This document shows, piece by piece, positions 35,949 through 48,407 of a DNA stretch of 64,000 bases. Within the stretch, counting starts at the first letter, position 1. Every line of letters starts with the position of its first letter. The stretch covers positions 119,871 through 183,870 of the forward strand of contig CAJAIK010000115.1 of NCBI GenBank assembly GCA_903939765.1. Reading direction: 5' to 3'. The notes beneath the pieces are model-generated. The model had not been told where the DNA came from. It worked only from the letters and a program-made list of their open reading frames with translations, and ran no database searches. This stretch comes from an uncultured Chlorobiaceae bacterium (GTDB lineage: Bacteria; Bacteroidota; Chlorobiia; Chlorobiales; Chlorobiaceae). The translations under genes and the position numbers were made by a program.

Positions 35949-36995
35949 TCAATGAGCATGCTCAAACGAATCGGCAAGCTCATGCAGACGAAACAGATCA
36001 TCAGGGAGTGCCTCGGGTAGCGGTAGATTCATTATTTTACAAAAGCTCTCTATCCGGTAACGCCAATCATGATGACGAAGTATCTGGAAAATATTGGTAT
36101 ACCGCTGTTGCTCCAGAGTGTCATTGCGTGACAAAAGAGCTATCAACTCGTCAGCCGCAATAAGGGGATTTTCTGAAAGTTCAATCGTCGAATTCTGCCA
36201 AAAAAGCATATCGTCTGCCATACGAGAAACCGGACGTCGTCCGGCAACAATACAGCCCGACAGCAAAGACTCCAGCCAGCGGCTTGTCACCATCATTGAT
36301 CGGGGTCGATCGTGCTGCGGCTCGACATAAAGATGGAAGGCTAAAGAAATGCGTGTTCGGTGCAACAGCTTGAACAACATGCCCCGTTCAAGATGAACGC
36401 CAGTGCCAGAGAGATGACCAAGAGGAGAGTGGAGATAGAGAAAAGGCGAACTTGCTGGATGAAAGCACTGCGAAAAATGGCTATGAAAGGTTGGTGGTAT
36501 ACGCCCGAAACCCATCAGATCAATTTCACGCGCCAATACTTTGCGTGGCGCCCAGGTCAGGGCGTCAGTACCCTGATACAACTGGTGAACAGGAATGCCA
36601 AAACGGATTTTCGGATAATCAACATCTTCGTGAGCAGTGACCGTTATGGCATCAAAAAGCTCGGTTTCCTTGACAAATCCAGCCTGAAAATATGAATCTG
36701 TGACAAATCCATAAATCTTGCCAAATTTTTTGCGGCAATCTGGTATGGCACGAATCAGACCAAGATCACCGGGACTGCACGCCACCACAATCAGAACGTC
36801 ACCACCAGTTGTATGCAACGGCTCAAAGGTGACCTGATGAGGATGAAGCAAACGATCCAGCAATGAACCCGCCACAGGCTTTGGTGAGAGAATTTCAGCC
36901 TGAAAATAGTGTGCCAGCAACTCCGCCAGTTCATCAATAGCCACCCACCCGGCATGAGGAGTCGCAGCGCCAGCGTAAAGAATAGAAGTTTTCAT
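35949..36995 (-). CDS. Putative glycosyltransferase (CgeB/GT1-like)
   Basis: 348 aa. No textbook motif is intact, but the layout of a GT-B glycosyltransferase is suggested: an N-terminal domain with VLIVVACSPGDLGLIR and FVTDSYFQAGF, and a C-terminal domain with SRWLESLLSGCIVAGRRPVSRM, the segment that in GT1/CgeB-like proteins selects and shields the nucleotide sugar, followed by DELIALLSRNDTLEQQRYTN. Neighbours give no pathway context. Moderate to low confidence in the family. Confidence 0.5.
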   Translation of the reverse strand: MKTSILYAGAATPHAGWVAIDELAELLAHYFQAEILSPKPVAGSLLDRLLHPHQVTFEPLHTTGGDVLIVVACSPGDLGLIRAIPDCRKKFGKIYGFVTDSYFQAGFVKETELFDAITVTAHEDVDYPKIRFGIPVHQLYQGTDALTWAPRKVLAREIDLMGFGRIPPTFHSHFSQCFHPASSPFLYLHSPLGHLSGTGVHLERGMLFKLLHRTRISLAFHLYVEPQHDRPRSMMVTSRWLESLLSGCIVAGRRPVSRMADDMLFWQNSTIELSENPLIAADELIALLSRNDTLEQQRYTNIFQILRHHDWRYRIESFCKIMNLPLPEALPDDLFRLHELADSFEHAH

Positions 36996-38947
<1,952 letters not shown>

Positions 38948-38960
38948 ATAAAACAACGTT

Positions 38961-39365
38961 ATGAGAGCTGCATTCATGGATCTTGAAATCCTCGTTCCTT
39001 TTTGCGTGTTTGCCAGAAAGAATCTGGTGTCGAGAATCGTTGCCGAAACGCCGAACGGGTTTTACGGCTTTTTGCCAAACAGGCTTGATTGCATTGCTCC
39101 GCTTGTTCCTGGTATTCTGATGTATGAAACCAGGGATGATGGTGAGACCTATATTGCTGTTGATCAGGGAGTGATGGTTAAAACGGGAGCCAAGGTTGTT
39201 ATTTCGGTTCGTCATGCTATAGGTGGGTTTGAGCTCGGTCAACTTCAGAAAGCAGTAGAACATGATTTTCTGAATCTTGATGAACACGAACGCACTCTGC
39301 GCAGCTCTCTTGCAAAACTTGAAAGCAGCTTTATTCGCAGGTATGCGGAATTTCATCATGAATGA
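38961..39365 (+). CDS. atpC: N-type ATPase subunit epsilon
   Basis: 134-aa F1 epsilon subunit: an N-terminal beta-sandwich (LEILVPF through GFYGFLPNRLDCIAPLVPGIL, where the usual PGHA is PNRLD) and a C-terminal helical part. It regulates and couples rotation. The gene begins 13 bp after beta; the ATG at 38976 is an alternative start. The end overlaps the AtpQ start by 8 bp. Confidence 0.85.
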   Translation: MRAAFMDLEILVPFCVFARKNLVSRIVAETPNGFYGFLPNRLDCIAPLVPGILMYETRDDGETYIAVDQGVMVKTGAKVVISVRHAIGGFELGQLQKAVEHDFLNLDEHERTLRSSLAKLESSFIRRYAEFHHE

Positions 39366-39693
39366 AAAAGAGAAAAATAAACTATCGGTAGATGATATCC
39401 CCTTAAGCAAAAAGGTTGGAATTCAGGAACACCACAAGCTTAAGGCAAAAAAACGGGCTGTCAGAACTGTCTGGTCAGGTTTTGCGGTGTACGGTCTTGT
39501 CGGCTGGTCAGTGGTCATGCCCATGATCGGAGGAATAATGCTGGGAGTATGGCTCGATAATCATTATCCGGGAGAGCGTTCATGGACACTTATGCTGCTT
39601 GTTACAGGCCTGTTCATTGGCTGTTTGAACGCATGGCACTGGGTTGCGGAGGAAAACAAAGCTATGCATAATGAGGATCGATCAGATGAGTGA
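39358..39693 (+). CDS. atpQ: N-type ATPase accessory protein AtpQ (AtpI-like)
   Basis: 111 aa with two membrane helices (VYGLVGWSVVMPMIGGIMLGVWLD and TLMLLVTGLFIGCLNAWHW) after a basic, polar N-terminus. The FAVYGLVGWSV-P and GxxLGxWLD pattern is that of AtpQ (an AtpI relative) in N-ATPase operons, thought to help c-ring assembly. The ATG at 39358 overlaps the epsilon stop. Confidence 0.8.
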   Translation: MNEKEKNKLSVDDIPLSKKVGIQEHHKLKAKKRAVRTVWSGFAVYGLVGWSVVMPMIGGIMLGVWLDNHYPGERSWTLMLLVTGLFIGCLNAWHWVAEENKAMHNEDRSDE

Positions 39694-39982
39694 AATCATT
39701 GAAATAAGCGAAGCGACAGCCGGTGGCTTTTTTCTTGGGGTATTGTTTTTTGGAGGGCTCTGGCTGACGGTCGTAAAAAGCCTGGTCTCAAAAAGGCCAT
39801 GGGTTTGGTTTTTGACAAGTATGGTTCTGAGAACATCCATAGCCCTGTCTGGATTTTATCTGCTTGCAGGGACAAGCCTGAAACGGTTGCTCTTATGTTC
39901 TGGAGGATTTATGGCAGCCCGCATTCTTGTTGTCACAATGACCAAAGAGAGGCGTCAAGAGGAGGCGAAATCATGCATCTGA
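39686..39982 (+). CDS. atpR: N-type ATPase accessory protein AtpR
   Basis: 98 aa with three hydrophobic segments (GFFLGVLFFGGLWLTV, VWFLTSMVLRTSIALSGFYLLAG, LLCSGGFMAARILVV), matching AtpR (N-ATPase subunit R), a small membrane protein specific to N-ATPase operons. A conserved Arg sits inside the last helix (ARIL), as in the family. It overlaps AtpQ by 8 bp and atpB by 10 bp. Confidence 0.8.
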   Translation: MSEIIEISEATAGGFFLGVLFFGGLWLTVVKSLVSKRPWVWFLTSMVLRTSIALSGFYLLAGTSLKRLLLCSGGFMAARILVVTMTKERRQEEAKSCI

Positions 39983-40653
39983 CCAGTGATGAAGTTGTTG
40001 TCTGGCACTATGGTTTTCTGAAGCTCAATCTGACCATTCTTACAACATGGGGTTTGATGCTCACTCTCGTGGGAGGTTCCGCGCTTATGACCAGAAAACT
40101 GTCAGGCAGCATCCATATCCCGAGATGGCAGAGTTTTCTTGAAATTCTTGTAACCTTTTTTCTTCAGCAATTTGAAGAGGCGGGACTACCGAAACCCGCG
40201 AGATATCTTCCTTATCTTGCGACACTCTTTCTTTTTATTGCAATGGCCAACTTGTGCACGGTCATCCCGGGGTATGAACCTCCAACGGGTTCGCTCTCAA
40301 CGACGGCTGCTCTTGCTCTCTCTGCCTTTATTGCGGTGCCGTTCTACGGCATTCGTGAACGGGGTCTGGGCAATTACTTGCAATCTTATCTGAAGCCAAC
40401 GGTTATCATGCTTCCCTTCAATATTATCAGTGAGTTCTCCAGAACTCTGGCCCTTGCTGTCCGTTTATTCGGCAATATGATGAGCGGTTCCATGATTCTG
40501 GCCATCCTCCTGACCATTGCTCCCCTTGTATTCCCGCTCCTTATGAGCATCCTTGGACTGTTAACCGGCATGGTTCAGGCCTATATATTCAGCATTCTGG
40601 CTACGGTCTATATAGCAGCGGCGACAAGGAGAGAGGATGAAGAAACTGTTTAA
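39973..40653 (+). CDS. atpB: N-type ATPase subunit a
   Basis: 226-aa Fo stator a subunit; from the ATG at 39973, which has a strong GGAGG ribosome-binding site. The essential Arg is in EFSRTLALAVRLFGNMMSG, together with the Gln/Tyr-containing last helix GMVQAYIFSILATVYIAAA. It faces the c-ring and forms the ion half-channels. A longer in-frame extension from 39799 overlaps atpR and is not used. Confidence 0.92.
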   Translation: MHLTSDEVVVWHYGFLKLNLTILTTWGLMLTLVGGSALMTRKLSGSIHIPRWQSFLEILVTFFLQQFEEAGLPKPARYLPYLATLFLFIAMANLCTVIPGYEPPTGSLSTTAALALSAFIAVPFYGIRERGLGNYLQSYLKPTVIMLPFNIISEFSRTLALAVRLFGNMMSGSMILAILLTIAPLVFPLLMSILGLLTGMVQAYIFSILATVYIAAATRREDEETV

Positions 40654-40671
40654 CATCAAACGGGAGACCCT

Positions 40672-40953
40672 ATGGACATTCTGAGTATTATTGCTGTAGC
40701 ATCTATCATTACCGCCGGGCTCACCACCGGCATCGGATGTATAGCTCCTGCACTCGGTGAAGGCAGGGCTGTTGCTGCGGCATTGACATCGCTGGCCCAA
40801 CAGCCGGATGCCTCTGCTACAATAACCCGGACACTGTTTGTCGGGCTTGCCATGATTGAATCAGTGGCGATATACTGTCTGGTGATTTCGATGATTCTGA
40901 TTTTTGCCAATCCTTTCTGGAATCATGTGATTGCTCATGCTGGAGGACACTGA
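40672..40953 (+). CDS. atpE: N-type ATPase subunit c
   Basis: 93-aa hairpin that forms the rotor ring. Helix 1 has Gly-rich GLTTGIGCIAPALGEGRAV with Glu30; the loop is AQQPD; helix 2 has FVGLAMIESVAIYCLV with the ion-binding Glu63 followed by Ser64. Two membrane carboxylates (Glu30, Glu63) are characteristic of N-type rings. From the literature, N-ATPases were proposed to pump Na+, but a two-carboxylate c-ring has been reported as proton-selective, so the ion here is unsettled. Confidence 0.92.
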   Translation: MDILSIIAVASIITAGLTTGIGCIAPALGEGRAVAAALTSLAQQPDASATITRTLFVGLAMIESVAIYCLVISMILIFANPFWNHVIAHAGGH

Positions 40954-40956
40954 ACC

Positions 40957-41766
40957 ATGCTGATCGACTGGTTTACCTTGATTGCTCAACTCGTCAATTT
41001 TTTGATTCTTGCCTGGTTGCTCAAACGTTTTCTCTATCAGCCGATAGTGACGGCCCTTGATGCGCGGGAGAAAAAAATTGCCTCTGAACTGCAACATGCT
41101 GCATTGGTTGAGAATGAAGCGAAACAGAGTATGTCGGAATGGAAACAAAAAAATGACGATCTCGAAAAACAGCGGATGCTCCTTATGCAGCAGGCCGCCA
41201 AGGAAGCTGATGACAAGAAAGCCAAACTTTTCATTGATGCCAGAAAAGAATCCGAAAACCTGCGCGCCAGACTTGAGGAATCGTTACACAATGAACAGAA
41301 AAATCTCCAGCAGGAAATTATCGGCCGTATCAGTACCGAAGTATTCTCTATTGCGAAAAAAGTTTTGACCGAACTTGCCGATGTTACTCTTGAGGATTGT
41401 ATGGTAAAAGTATTCTGTGAACGTCTGCGGAAAACCGAAAAGGCTGATATTGAGGTAATGAGAGGATTGTTTCATCAAAGCAACCATCCTCCGATTATCC
41501 GAAGTGCATTCAGTCTGACGCCGGAACAATGCGACAGCGTGAATAAAACAGTTATCGATCTCTTTTCAATTGATGCCAAGATATCGTTTGAAACCGATAC
41601 CAACATGATCAGCGGGCTCGAATTGAGCATGAATGGTCACAGCATCAAATGGAATATCCAGGCATATATCGATGCCCTTCAACTGACAGTAGAAGTTGCC
41701 CTTGAAGGTGACAAGAAAGAAAAAGAACATGTTCATGATAAACAACCCGCTCAACACAGCCCTTGA
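40957..41766 (+). CDS. atpF: N-type ATPase subunit b with delta-like C-terminal extension
   Basis: 269 aa, far longer than a plain b subunit (~160). One N-terminal membrane helix ([20 protein letters not shown]), a long charged coiled coil (residues ~40-165), then a C-terminal domain with [17 protein letters not shown] and [22 protein letters not shown]. This tail resembles the C-terminus of the delta subunit (SA-LT-Q, then D-LIGG-I). No separate delta gene lies in the operon, so the stator cap is supplied here. The 3' end overlaps atpA by ~35 bp. Confidence 0.88.
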   Translation: MLIDWFTLIAQLVNFLILAWLLKRFLYQPIVTALDAREKKIASELQHAALVENEAKQSMSEWKQKNDDLEKQRMLLMQQAAKEADDKKAKLFIDARKESENLRARLEESLHNEQKNLQQEIIGRISTEVFSIAKKVLTELADVTLEDCMVKVFCERLRKTEKADIEVMRGLFHQSNHPPIIRSAFSLTPEQCDSVNKTVIDLFSIDAKISFETDTNMISGLELSMNGHSIKWNIQAYIDALQLTVEVALEGDKKEKEHVHDKQPAQHSP

Positions 41767-43267
41767 TAATGCTCTGAGCACTATCCGGAAATCAACGAAA
41801 TTGTATTCAGCCGGTTTGAAACCAGTTGAATCCGGTGTCATTACTACCGTTTTGAACGGAATTGCCAAGATCAGCGGCCTTCCAGGAGTTGAGTTTGATG
41901 AGCTGGTTAAATTACCCAAAGACATTTATGGAATAGCGTTTAACATCGATCCTGATGAAATCGGAGTCGTTCTCCTGGGAGATTACTCAAAACTCCAGGC
42001 GGGCGACAAGGCTGAAAGAACAGGGCGGGTTATGGATGTGCCTGTTGGCGAAGCCCTGATAGGCCGGGTTATCGATCCTCTTGGCAGGCCACTCGATGGC
42101 CGGGGCCCTGTACACTGTTCCGTGCGCCTCCCTATTGAACGGATGGCTCCCAATATAATGGATCGAGCTCCGGTAACTGAGCCGCTTCAGACGGGAATAA
42201 TGGTTATTGATGCCTTGATCCCTGTCGGGAGGGGACAGCGTGAGCTGATTCTCGGAGACCGGCAGACCGGCAAGAGCGCTGTTGCCATATCGACCATACT
42301 TAATCAACGGGGAAAGCATGTTCTCTGTGTCTACTGCGCTATCGGTCAGAGAGCCTCTGCTGTTGCAAAAGTCGTTGCAGAGCTTCGTGAAAAAGGTGCG
42401 ATGGAGTACACCATCGTTTTGGTTACCGAAGGCAACGATCCATCTGGTCTCCAATATATCGCCCCCTATGCGGCGACAAGTATGGCTGAGTATTTTATGG
42501 AACGGGGAGACGATGTGCTCATTGTGTATGATGATCTGACCAATCATGCCGGTGCATACAGGGAACTTTCACTTCTCCTGAAAAGAGCTCCGGGAAGAGA
42601 AGCTTTTCCTGGAGATATTTTTTACCTCCACTCACGTCTTCTTGAACGATCAACGCATTTACGGGATGAACTGGGAGGTGGTTCGCTGACCGCATTGCCG
42701 ATCATTGAAACCCAGGCACAGAACATTTCAGCCTACATTCCGACGAATCTGATTTCAATCACCGATGGGCAACTCTATCTTTCACCTGCTCTTTTCGAAC
42801 TTGGAATACTCCCTGCAGTTGATATCGCCAAATCCGTTTCACGGGTAGGCGGAAAAGCACAGCTTACGGCATACCGTTCCGTAACCAGCAGTCTCAAGCT
42901 TGATTATGTGCAATTCGAGGAGCTGGAAAGTTTTTCCCGTTTCGGAATGAGACTTGATGAAGCGAGCAGAAAAATCATCAACCATGGTGAACGCATTCGC
43001 GAGTGCTTCAAACAGGATGAGTTTTTTTTGCTTTCGGTCACGGAACAGCTCATGGTGCTGCTTGCCCTGGCTGAGGGCTATTTCGATACAATAGAGCTTA
43101 AGGATGTGCATCGTGCAATGATGCAGGTAAGCAAGTCAATCCTTGAGCTTGCAAATGCTGATCTCGTCGAGAGAATAGTTGAAAACAAAAAACTTTCAAC
43201 CCCGGACCACAACGCCATGTTACAGGTCGCAAATTTGGTCATGCAACATTTCCGGGATAAACAATGA
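41729..43267 (+). CDS. atpA: N-type ATPase subunit alpha
   Basis: Non-catalytic F1 alpha subunit of ~512 aa. P-loop GDRQTGKS, then [14 protein letters not shown] (arm of the nucleotide site), the [19 protein letters not shown] region, [24 protein letters not shown] and [10 protein letters not shown] with the arginine finger. Starts at 41729 and 41735 are both possible; the open frame upstream to 41696 is not used. Overlaps the b gene and shares ATGA with gamma. Confidence 0.93.
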   Translation: MFMINNPLNTALDNALSTIRKSTKLYSAGLKPVESGVITTVLNGIAKISGLPGVEFDELVKLPKDIYGIAFNIDPDEIGVVLLGDYSKLQAGDKAERTGRVMDVPVGEALIGRVIDPLGRPLDGRGPVHCSVRLPIERMAPNIMDRAPVTEPLQTGIMVIDALIPVGRGQRELILGDRQTGKSAVAISTILNQRGKHVLCVYCAIGQRASAVAKVVAELREKGAMEYTIVLVTEGNDPSGLQYIAPYAATSMAEYFMERGDDVLIVYDDLTNHAGAYRELSLLLKRAPGREAFPGDIFYLHSRLLERSTHLRDELGGGSLTALPIIETQAQNISAYIPTNLISITDGQLYLSPALFELGILPAVDIAKSVSRVGGKAQLTAYRSVTSSLKLDYVQFEELESFSRFGMRLDEASRKIINHGERIRECFKQDEFFLLSVTEQLMVLLALAEGYFDTIELKDVHRAMMQVSKSILELANADLVERIVENKKLSTPDHNAMLQVANLVMQHFRDKQ

Positions 43268-44145
43268 TTGACACCATCGAGGCCTTTCATCAGAAAATCG
43301 GAAAAGCCAAAACACTTGGCTCGGTTGTTCATACCATGAAAATGTTGGCTGCCTCGAATATCCGGCAATACGAGGAGGCAATCCGGGCCCTGGAGGCTTA
43401 TTATCATACCATCGAACTGGCTCTTTCAGCCTGCCTGCCCGGCCTGAACAGTCACTATTCACCTGTCGTAAAATCCGAAAAGAAAACGCTACTGACTGTG
43501 TCTATCGTGTTTGGCTCCGATCAGGGCCTTGTTGGCTCTTTTAATGATCAGCTTGCAGATGTTGTAACCCATAAGCTTGAGGAGTTATCAGGTAAAAGCA
43601 TGATCCTTGCTGTCGGCGAACGAATTCAGTTCCGATTAACAGATGCTGGTTATCAACAGGAAGAACTCTTTACTGTTCCGGGTTCCGTCAATGCTATCGG
43701 GCCTCTGGTTGGTAAACTGTTGGCGGCAGTTGAAAAAATTCGTGAAAAAGAGGCGATGATCCAGCTTTACCTGTTCTATAACAGCCCTGAAAGCGGGGAG
43801 ATCTATCACTCTCTTTCGAAGCGTTTACTTCCGTTTGACGAATCCTGGGAGCGGGAAATCCGCAATACAGCCTGGCCGACAAAGGCTCGTCCAGAGATGC
43901 TGAGCGGTTCGGATAATGTTCGATGGGCTCTCGTCAGAGAATATCTTTTTGTTTCACTTTTCAGGGCCTGTGCAGAATCATTGGCAAGCGAAAACGCAAG
44001 TAGATTATCGGCTATGCAACGGGCAGAAAAAAATATTGACGACATGCTCGAAGAACTTGCCAGGCGTTATAATAACCAACGTCAGTCAGGAATGGATGAA
44101 GAGCTGTTTGATGTGGTCGCAGGCTTTAATGCAATGAATGATTGA
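43264..44145 (+). CDS. atpG: N-type ATPase subunit gamma
   Basis: 293-aa central stalk. N-terminal helix with [29 protein letters not shown] (the family MKMVAA-type motif, here MKMLAA), central Rossmann-like part [15 protein letters not shown], and the C-terminal helix with [23 protein letters not shown]. It is the last gene of the operon; a 4-bp overlap with alpha. No terminator hairpin is obvious downstream. Confidence 0.9.
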   Translation: MIDTIEAFHQKIGKAKTLGSVVHTMKMLAASNIRQYEEAIRALEAYYHTIELALSACLPGLNSHYSPVVKSEKKTLLTVSIVFGSDQGLVGSFNDQLADVVTHKLEELSGKSMILAVGERIQFRLTDAGYQQEELFTVPGSVNAIGPLVGKLLAAVEKIREKEAMIQLYLFYNSPESGEIYHSLSKRLLPFDESWEREIRNTAWPTKARPEMLSGSDNVRWALVREYLFVSLFRACAESLASENASRLSAMQRAEKNIDDMLEELARRYNNQRQSGMDEELFDVVAGFNAMND

Positions 44146-44239
44146 AGATTGTTCAGGAGTACTGAGCGCGCAACATTGCCGAGAAATATGATCACATCAC
44201 AGAAACTGGTATACAGGCAATCATGCAGCACATGGACGC

Positions 44240-44326
44240 TTATTGTCTTTTAACATCAAAAAAAGCCCTGCCTTCATTCAAGTCAGTAACAGCTTCTTCC
44301 AGAATAAAAACATCCTTGACCTTCAT
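44240..44326 (-). pseudogene. Truncated RelE/ParE-type toxin fragment
   Basis: The ATG (44326-44324) overlaps the antitoxin stop by 3 bases in the usual toxin-antitoxin arrangement, and the product starts MKVKDVFILEEAVTDLNEGRAFFD, matching the N-terminus of ParE/RelE toxins. After 28 codons a stop ends the frame; the family is ~95-100 aa. No full continuation is convincing in another frame within the next 100 bp, so the toxin is lost and only the start remains. Confidence 0.6.
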
Positions 44327-44529
44327 GGTGGACGACTCTTTTTAAGCTCCGAAAGTGAGATGAATTTTGCAGTACCTGTTGCAATATCCTCTTTTCTTTC
44401 CTGAAGAATATGTTCGTGCCACTGGGGAGTTTCGATGTCATCATGCTCATAACAGAAACTGTCCCAAAGTACCTCCATGACCTGGAGTCGTGCAGAGGTG
44501 CTCATTTTTTTTATTTCCGCAATATCCAT
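44323..44529 (-). CDS. Addiction module antitoxin (TIGR02574 family)
   Basis: 68 aa; the ATG has a good AAGGAG ribosome-binding site. The sequence IKKMSTSARLQVMEVLWDSF then E-TPQWHEHILQERKEDIATG is the hallmark of the putative addiction-module component family that pairs with a RelE/ParE toxin. Here its partner survives only as a 28-codon fragment, so the antitoxin is an orphan. The upstream region to aspS (44530-44728) holds nothing else. Confidence 0.8.
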   Translation of the reverse strand: MDIAEIKKMSTSARLQVMEVLWDSFCYEHDDIETPQWHEHILQERKEDIATGTAKFISLSELKKSRPP

Positions 44530-44728
44530 CTGTTTTTCTCCTTTGCCTCAATGAAAAAAAACAAAAAACACTGACCACAATGAGAGGATTGTAATCAACC
44601 ATTCCGAGCCTTCAACTCCTGACAATACAAATAGACACGAAACGACAGGGCTGGAGGAAAAGTTTCAATACAGAAACGTCCCCTCCAACCTGCCATCTCG
44701 TTGTCAATTGTCCACTATCAACTGCAAA

Positions 44729-46534
44729 TTATTTTTTCGGCAGAGCGATTTGCAAATGCAGCTCCTTGAGCTGAACAGGCGTCACTTCTGAAGGTGAGCC
44801 CATCATGAGATCCTGAGCCTGCTGGTTCATCGGGAAGGCTATGACTTCCCGGATGTTCTGCTCGTCGCAAAGGATCATAACGAGGCGGTCAAGGCCGGGA
44901 GCGATGCCTCCGTGCGGTGGTGCACCAAGCTTGAAGGCTTCGATCATGTGGCCAAAACGGGCGTCAACCTCTTCTTTTTCGTATCCGGCAATACCGAAGG
45001 CCTTGTACATGATCTCCGGTTTGTGGTTGCGGATAGCGCCGCTTGAAAGTTCAATGCCGTTGCAGACAATGTCGTACTGGTAGGCGAGAATATCGAGAGG
45101 CGACATGGTTTCGAGCGCCTCCATCTCTCCCTGCGGCATGGAGAAGGGGTTGTGTGAAAAGTCAATCTTTTTGGCCTCCTCGTTGTACTCAAACATCGGG
45201 AAATCGACAATCCAGCAGAAAGAGAGTTCATCTTTATCGAGCGTAAAGAGATCGCCGAAGTATGTTCTCATCCCGCCCATGATCTTGCAAGTCGCGGCCC
45301 ACTTCCCTGCTCCAAAAAAGACGACGTCGCCAGTCTCAAGAGCAAGGTGACTTTTGAGTGTTGAGAGATCGGCTTCGGAGAGAAACTTGACTACCGGCCC
45401 TTTTGGCCCCTCTTCCTTGAACTGGATATAGGCAAGACCGCCTGAACCGATCTCTTTGGCCCGTTTTTCGGCCTTGTCATAAAAAAGCCTCGATTCATTG
45501 CCGCGCCCCTTGACAACAAGCGCCTTGACGCAGGAGCCCTCTACGGTGCTGTTTGCAAAAACCTTGAAGGCTGAACCAACAAAGAGCGGGGTGACATCGC
45601 TGATTTCGAGCGGAATCCGCAGATCGGGTTTGTCGGTGCCGAACCGGTTCATCACCTCTTTATAGCTGATCCTCGGGAAGGGGAACTGGGTGATGCGCTT
45701 GTGCGACATGGTGCTGGTGAGGTGCTCAATCATCCCTTCAAGAATGGCAAAGAGATCGTCCTGCTCAATGAAGGCCATCTCCATATCAAGCTGATAGAAC
45801 TCGCCCGGGCTGCGATCGGCACGGGCATCTTCATCGCGGAAACAGGGGGCTATCTGGAAGTAACGAGGAAAGCCCGATACCATCAAAAGCTGCTTGAACT
45901 GCTGGGGCGCCTGGGGCAGAGCGTAGAACTTACCCGGATGGAGGCGGCTTGGAACCAGGAAGTCGCGTGCGCCCTCGGGTGAGCTGGAGGTAAGTATCGG
46001 AGTTTGTATTTCGATAAAATCCTGCTCTTCGAGGTAGCGGCGCACGGCTGCGGTGAGGCGGCTGCGAAAAATGATATTTTCATGAATTTTTTCGCGGCGC
46101 AGGTCGATAAAGCGGTATTTCAGGCGCAGCTCTTCAGAGGTCTGCACTTCGTCGGCCACCGGAAAGGGCAGTGTTTGCGCATTGCTCTCAACCGAGATTT
46201 GGCTGACAACCACCTCAATTTCACCTGATGCCAGTCGGGGGTTGATGGCGCCCGGAGCGCGGAGTACAACAACGCCCTCAATGCAGATAACTGATTCGAG
46301 ATGCAGTTGCTCTGCTTTTGCAAAGAGCTCCTGCTGCTCAGGCTGGATCACAAGCTGGCTGATACCGGTATGATCTCTCAGATCAATAAAAATCAGCCCA
46401 CCGTGATCCCGTTTTCTGTGAACCCAGCCGGCCAGCCTGACAGAGCCATGCTCACGCTCCGGACTCAAGAATCCGCAATAATCAGAGCGGAACCGGTTTT
46501 TCAGAATTTGCGTGCTCTCTGCAGCTTTTGTCAT
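44729..46534 (-). CDS. aspS: Aspartyl-tRNA synthetase
   Basis: Class II synthetase of 601 aa, the bacterial length. N-terminal OB-fold anticodon-binding domain ([26 protein letters not shown]), motif 2 ([22 protein letters not shown]), a bacterial GAD insertion domain (~residues 290-420) and motif 3 ([13 protein letters not shown]). Whether it is discriminating (Asp only) or also charges tRNA-Asn depends on the anticodon-binding domain and on the presence of gatCAB, which are not visible here. Confidence 0.95.
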   Translation of the reverse strand: MTKAAESTQILKNRFRSDYCGFLSPEREHGSVRLAGWVHRKRDHGGLIFIDLRDHTGISQLVIQPEQQELFAKAEQLHLESVICIEGVVVLRAPGAINPRLASGEIEVVVSQISVESNAQTLPFPVADEVQTSEELRLKYRFIDLRREKIHENIIFRSRLTAAVRRYLEEQDFIEIQTPILTSSSPEGARDFLVPSRLHPGKFYALPQAPQQFKQLLMVSGFPRYFQIAPCFRDEDARADRSPGEFYQLDMEMAFIEQDDLFAILEGMIEHLTSTMSHKRITQFPFPRISYKEVMNRFGTDKPDLRIPLEISDVTPLFVGSAFKVFANSTVEGSCVKALVVKGRGNESRLFYDKAEKRAKEIGSGGLAYIQFKEEGPKGPVVKFLSEADLSTLKSHLALETGDVVFFGAGKWAATCKIMGGMRTYFGDLFTLDKDELSFCWIVDFPMFEYNEEAKKIDFSHNPFSMPQGEMEALETMSPLDILAYQYDIVCNGIELSSGAIRNHKPEIMYKAFGIAGYEKEEVDARFGHMIEAFKLGAPPHGGIAPGLDRLVMILCDEQNIREVIAFPMNQQAQDLMMGSPSEVTPVQLKELHLQIALPKK

Positions 46535-46638
46535 AATATTCCTGTCGTCCTTTGTATAGAGAAGTTGAAAAAACTTAAAAGCATGAATATGAAGAATATT
46601 TCCTCATTTATAAAACCCGGTGGCCCCGAAACCATCAC

Positions 46639-48407
46639 TCAATAGACCAGTTCCCCTCCAAACTCGGTAACAAGAAAGCGAATGACCTCATTGTGTTGTG
46701 AAAGCTCCTGAAAAATAGTAAAGACCGTCTTCTCTCTGGTACAGGCATCTTTTTCTGCATCATAAGAAATACGGATCTGGAGCGGGAGGGCATAAAACGC
46801 TGAAATTTCCTGCTGAAGTTCTGAGCGCTCCTGCTGAAGCTCCTCGTAGGAAAACTTTCGGCAACAGGCAATGTCAAGCACTCCGCCGGGAGTGCAGGCA
46901 ACAAGTTCGCATGATTGCAGGTGCGTTGCCATCAGATTTTTAGGCTTTTTGGCCATATACTCAAGAAACTGGTGCCATTCAACCTTGAGCAAGGCAAGAT
47001 CAGCCAAGGGCTCAGCACCTTCGTGATGCACCGTTTCGGATAAACTCTTGGGAAGCATCTGCGGCAATGCTGAGTTTGAGGCAAAACTTGAGAGTTTTTT
47101 CTGCCACGAACCAAGATCAAACTCCCCTTTTTCAGAGGGCTTTGCGGCTGGTGCAGGTGTGGATGATTCAGAAATTGGTGCAGCAGGAACGGGTTCCTTT
47201 TTCAGAGGCTTGTCAGGTGCTTTTTTTTTTGAGCCTGCAGTTGAGGTTGCGCTTCCGCCGCAATGGCTGCCAACGGCACGGCGTGCACAATGTCAATCAA
47301 TTTCAGCAGCGCAAGCTCAAAACGAAACTGGTATTCAAACTGGAACTTCAACTCTTTCTGAGTCAGCAGAAGAAAGTCAACCATCTGCATGAGGGCAGAA
47401 GGGGAGAAATTGGCCGCGTCACGCTGGTAGCGCTCACGGATTGCATCAGGTCGCTCAACCAGACGGGTGGAGGAGAGATTCTGTACTACAAGAAAATTCC
47501 TCAAATGCTCAATCAATTTTTCAAGAAAATCCTGTTCGTCATATCCATTCCTGATCACAAACTGCGCAACGTCAAGCATTTTTGATGCACTGCGCTCCGC
47601 GACGGCATCCGTAACCTCAAAAAGATGGTCATCATCGATATAGTTCAGCAATTCAGAGACGCCAAGGTAACTGATGCTTCCCGTATGATCGTTCTCGGCT
47701 GAAAATGCAATAACCTGGTCAAGAATACTCTGTGCATCACGCATGGAGCCCTGCGCCTTTCGCCCGATAAGCTGCAAGGCGTCGGGGTCAACCTTGATCT
47801 GCTCAGCATCACAGATAAGCTGCAGTTGCTTCTGCATCTCTTCAAGCGGAATACGTTTGAAGTTGAAACGCTGGCAGCGGGAGGCAATGGTTGCTGGAAT
47901 CTTGTGTAGTTCGGTAGTGGCAAAAATGAAAATTGCGTGGGGCGGCGGCTCCTCAAGGGTTTTCAGAAATGCGTTGAATGCGGCAATGGAGAGCATGTGT
48001 ACCTCATCAATAATATAGACGCGGTAGATTCCCTTCTGCGGCCCGTAGCGCACATTTTCACGCAAGGTGCGGATATCATCGACACTGTTGTTGGATGCGG
48101 CATCAAACTCCGCAATATTCATGCTGGTGCCGGCATCAAAGTCCAGGCAGCTCTCGCACTCTCCGCAAGGTTCGGTCACCTGCTGGAGGTACTCGGCATC
48201 CTCCATCATCTTCTGGCAGTTCAGCGCTTTGGCAAAAACCCTTGCTGCGGTTGTCTTGCCAACGCCGCGCAATCCCGAAAAAATATAACCATGCCCGACC
48301 CGGCCCATGCGCAGTGAATTCTGTATGGTACGGGTAACATGTTCCTGTGCGGTAATGTCGGCAAATTTTGCCGGTCTGTACTTCCGGGCTATAACCTGAT
48401 AACTCAT
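46639..48407 (-). CDS. dnaX: DNA polymerase III subunit tau/gamma, with -1 frameshift
   Basis: Clamp-loader ATPase. The zero frame gives a 401-aa gamma-like product: Walker A GLRGVGKTT, a zinc-binding CGECESC with earlier Cys, Walker B YIIDEVHML, and the SRC sensor TIASRCQRF. It ends at TGA shortly after an A10 run. Slippage by -1 in that run continues into the downstream frame (PDKPLKKEPVPAA through PQMLPKSLSE) to the stop at 46639, giving tau of ~589 aa. The two readings together keep normal dnaX length. The gene's ATG overlaps the stop of the YihY gene by 4 bp. Confidence 0.92.
47220..47231 (-). promoter_or_regulatory. Slippery A10 sequence for dnaX frameshifting
   Basis: The coding strand reads C-A10-G. 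In the zero frame this is CAA AAA AAA AAG, so the E. coli dnaX heptamer A AAA AAG is contained in the same frame register. The zero frame reaches TGA six codons after AAG. A short inverted sequence (GGAA...TTCC) follows ~25 nt downstream but no strong stem-loop or upstream Shine-Dalgarno stimulator is clear, so transcriptional slippage on A10 (as reported in Thermus) is equally possible. Confidence 0.75.

Noticed and set aside
46639..47067. A separate gene downstream of a short dnaX
   Set aside because: The frame is the -1 continuation of dnaX past an A10 run; the two parts together give the normal tau length.
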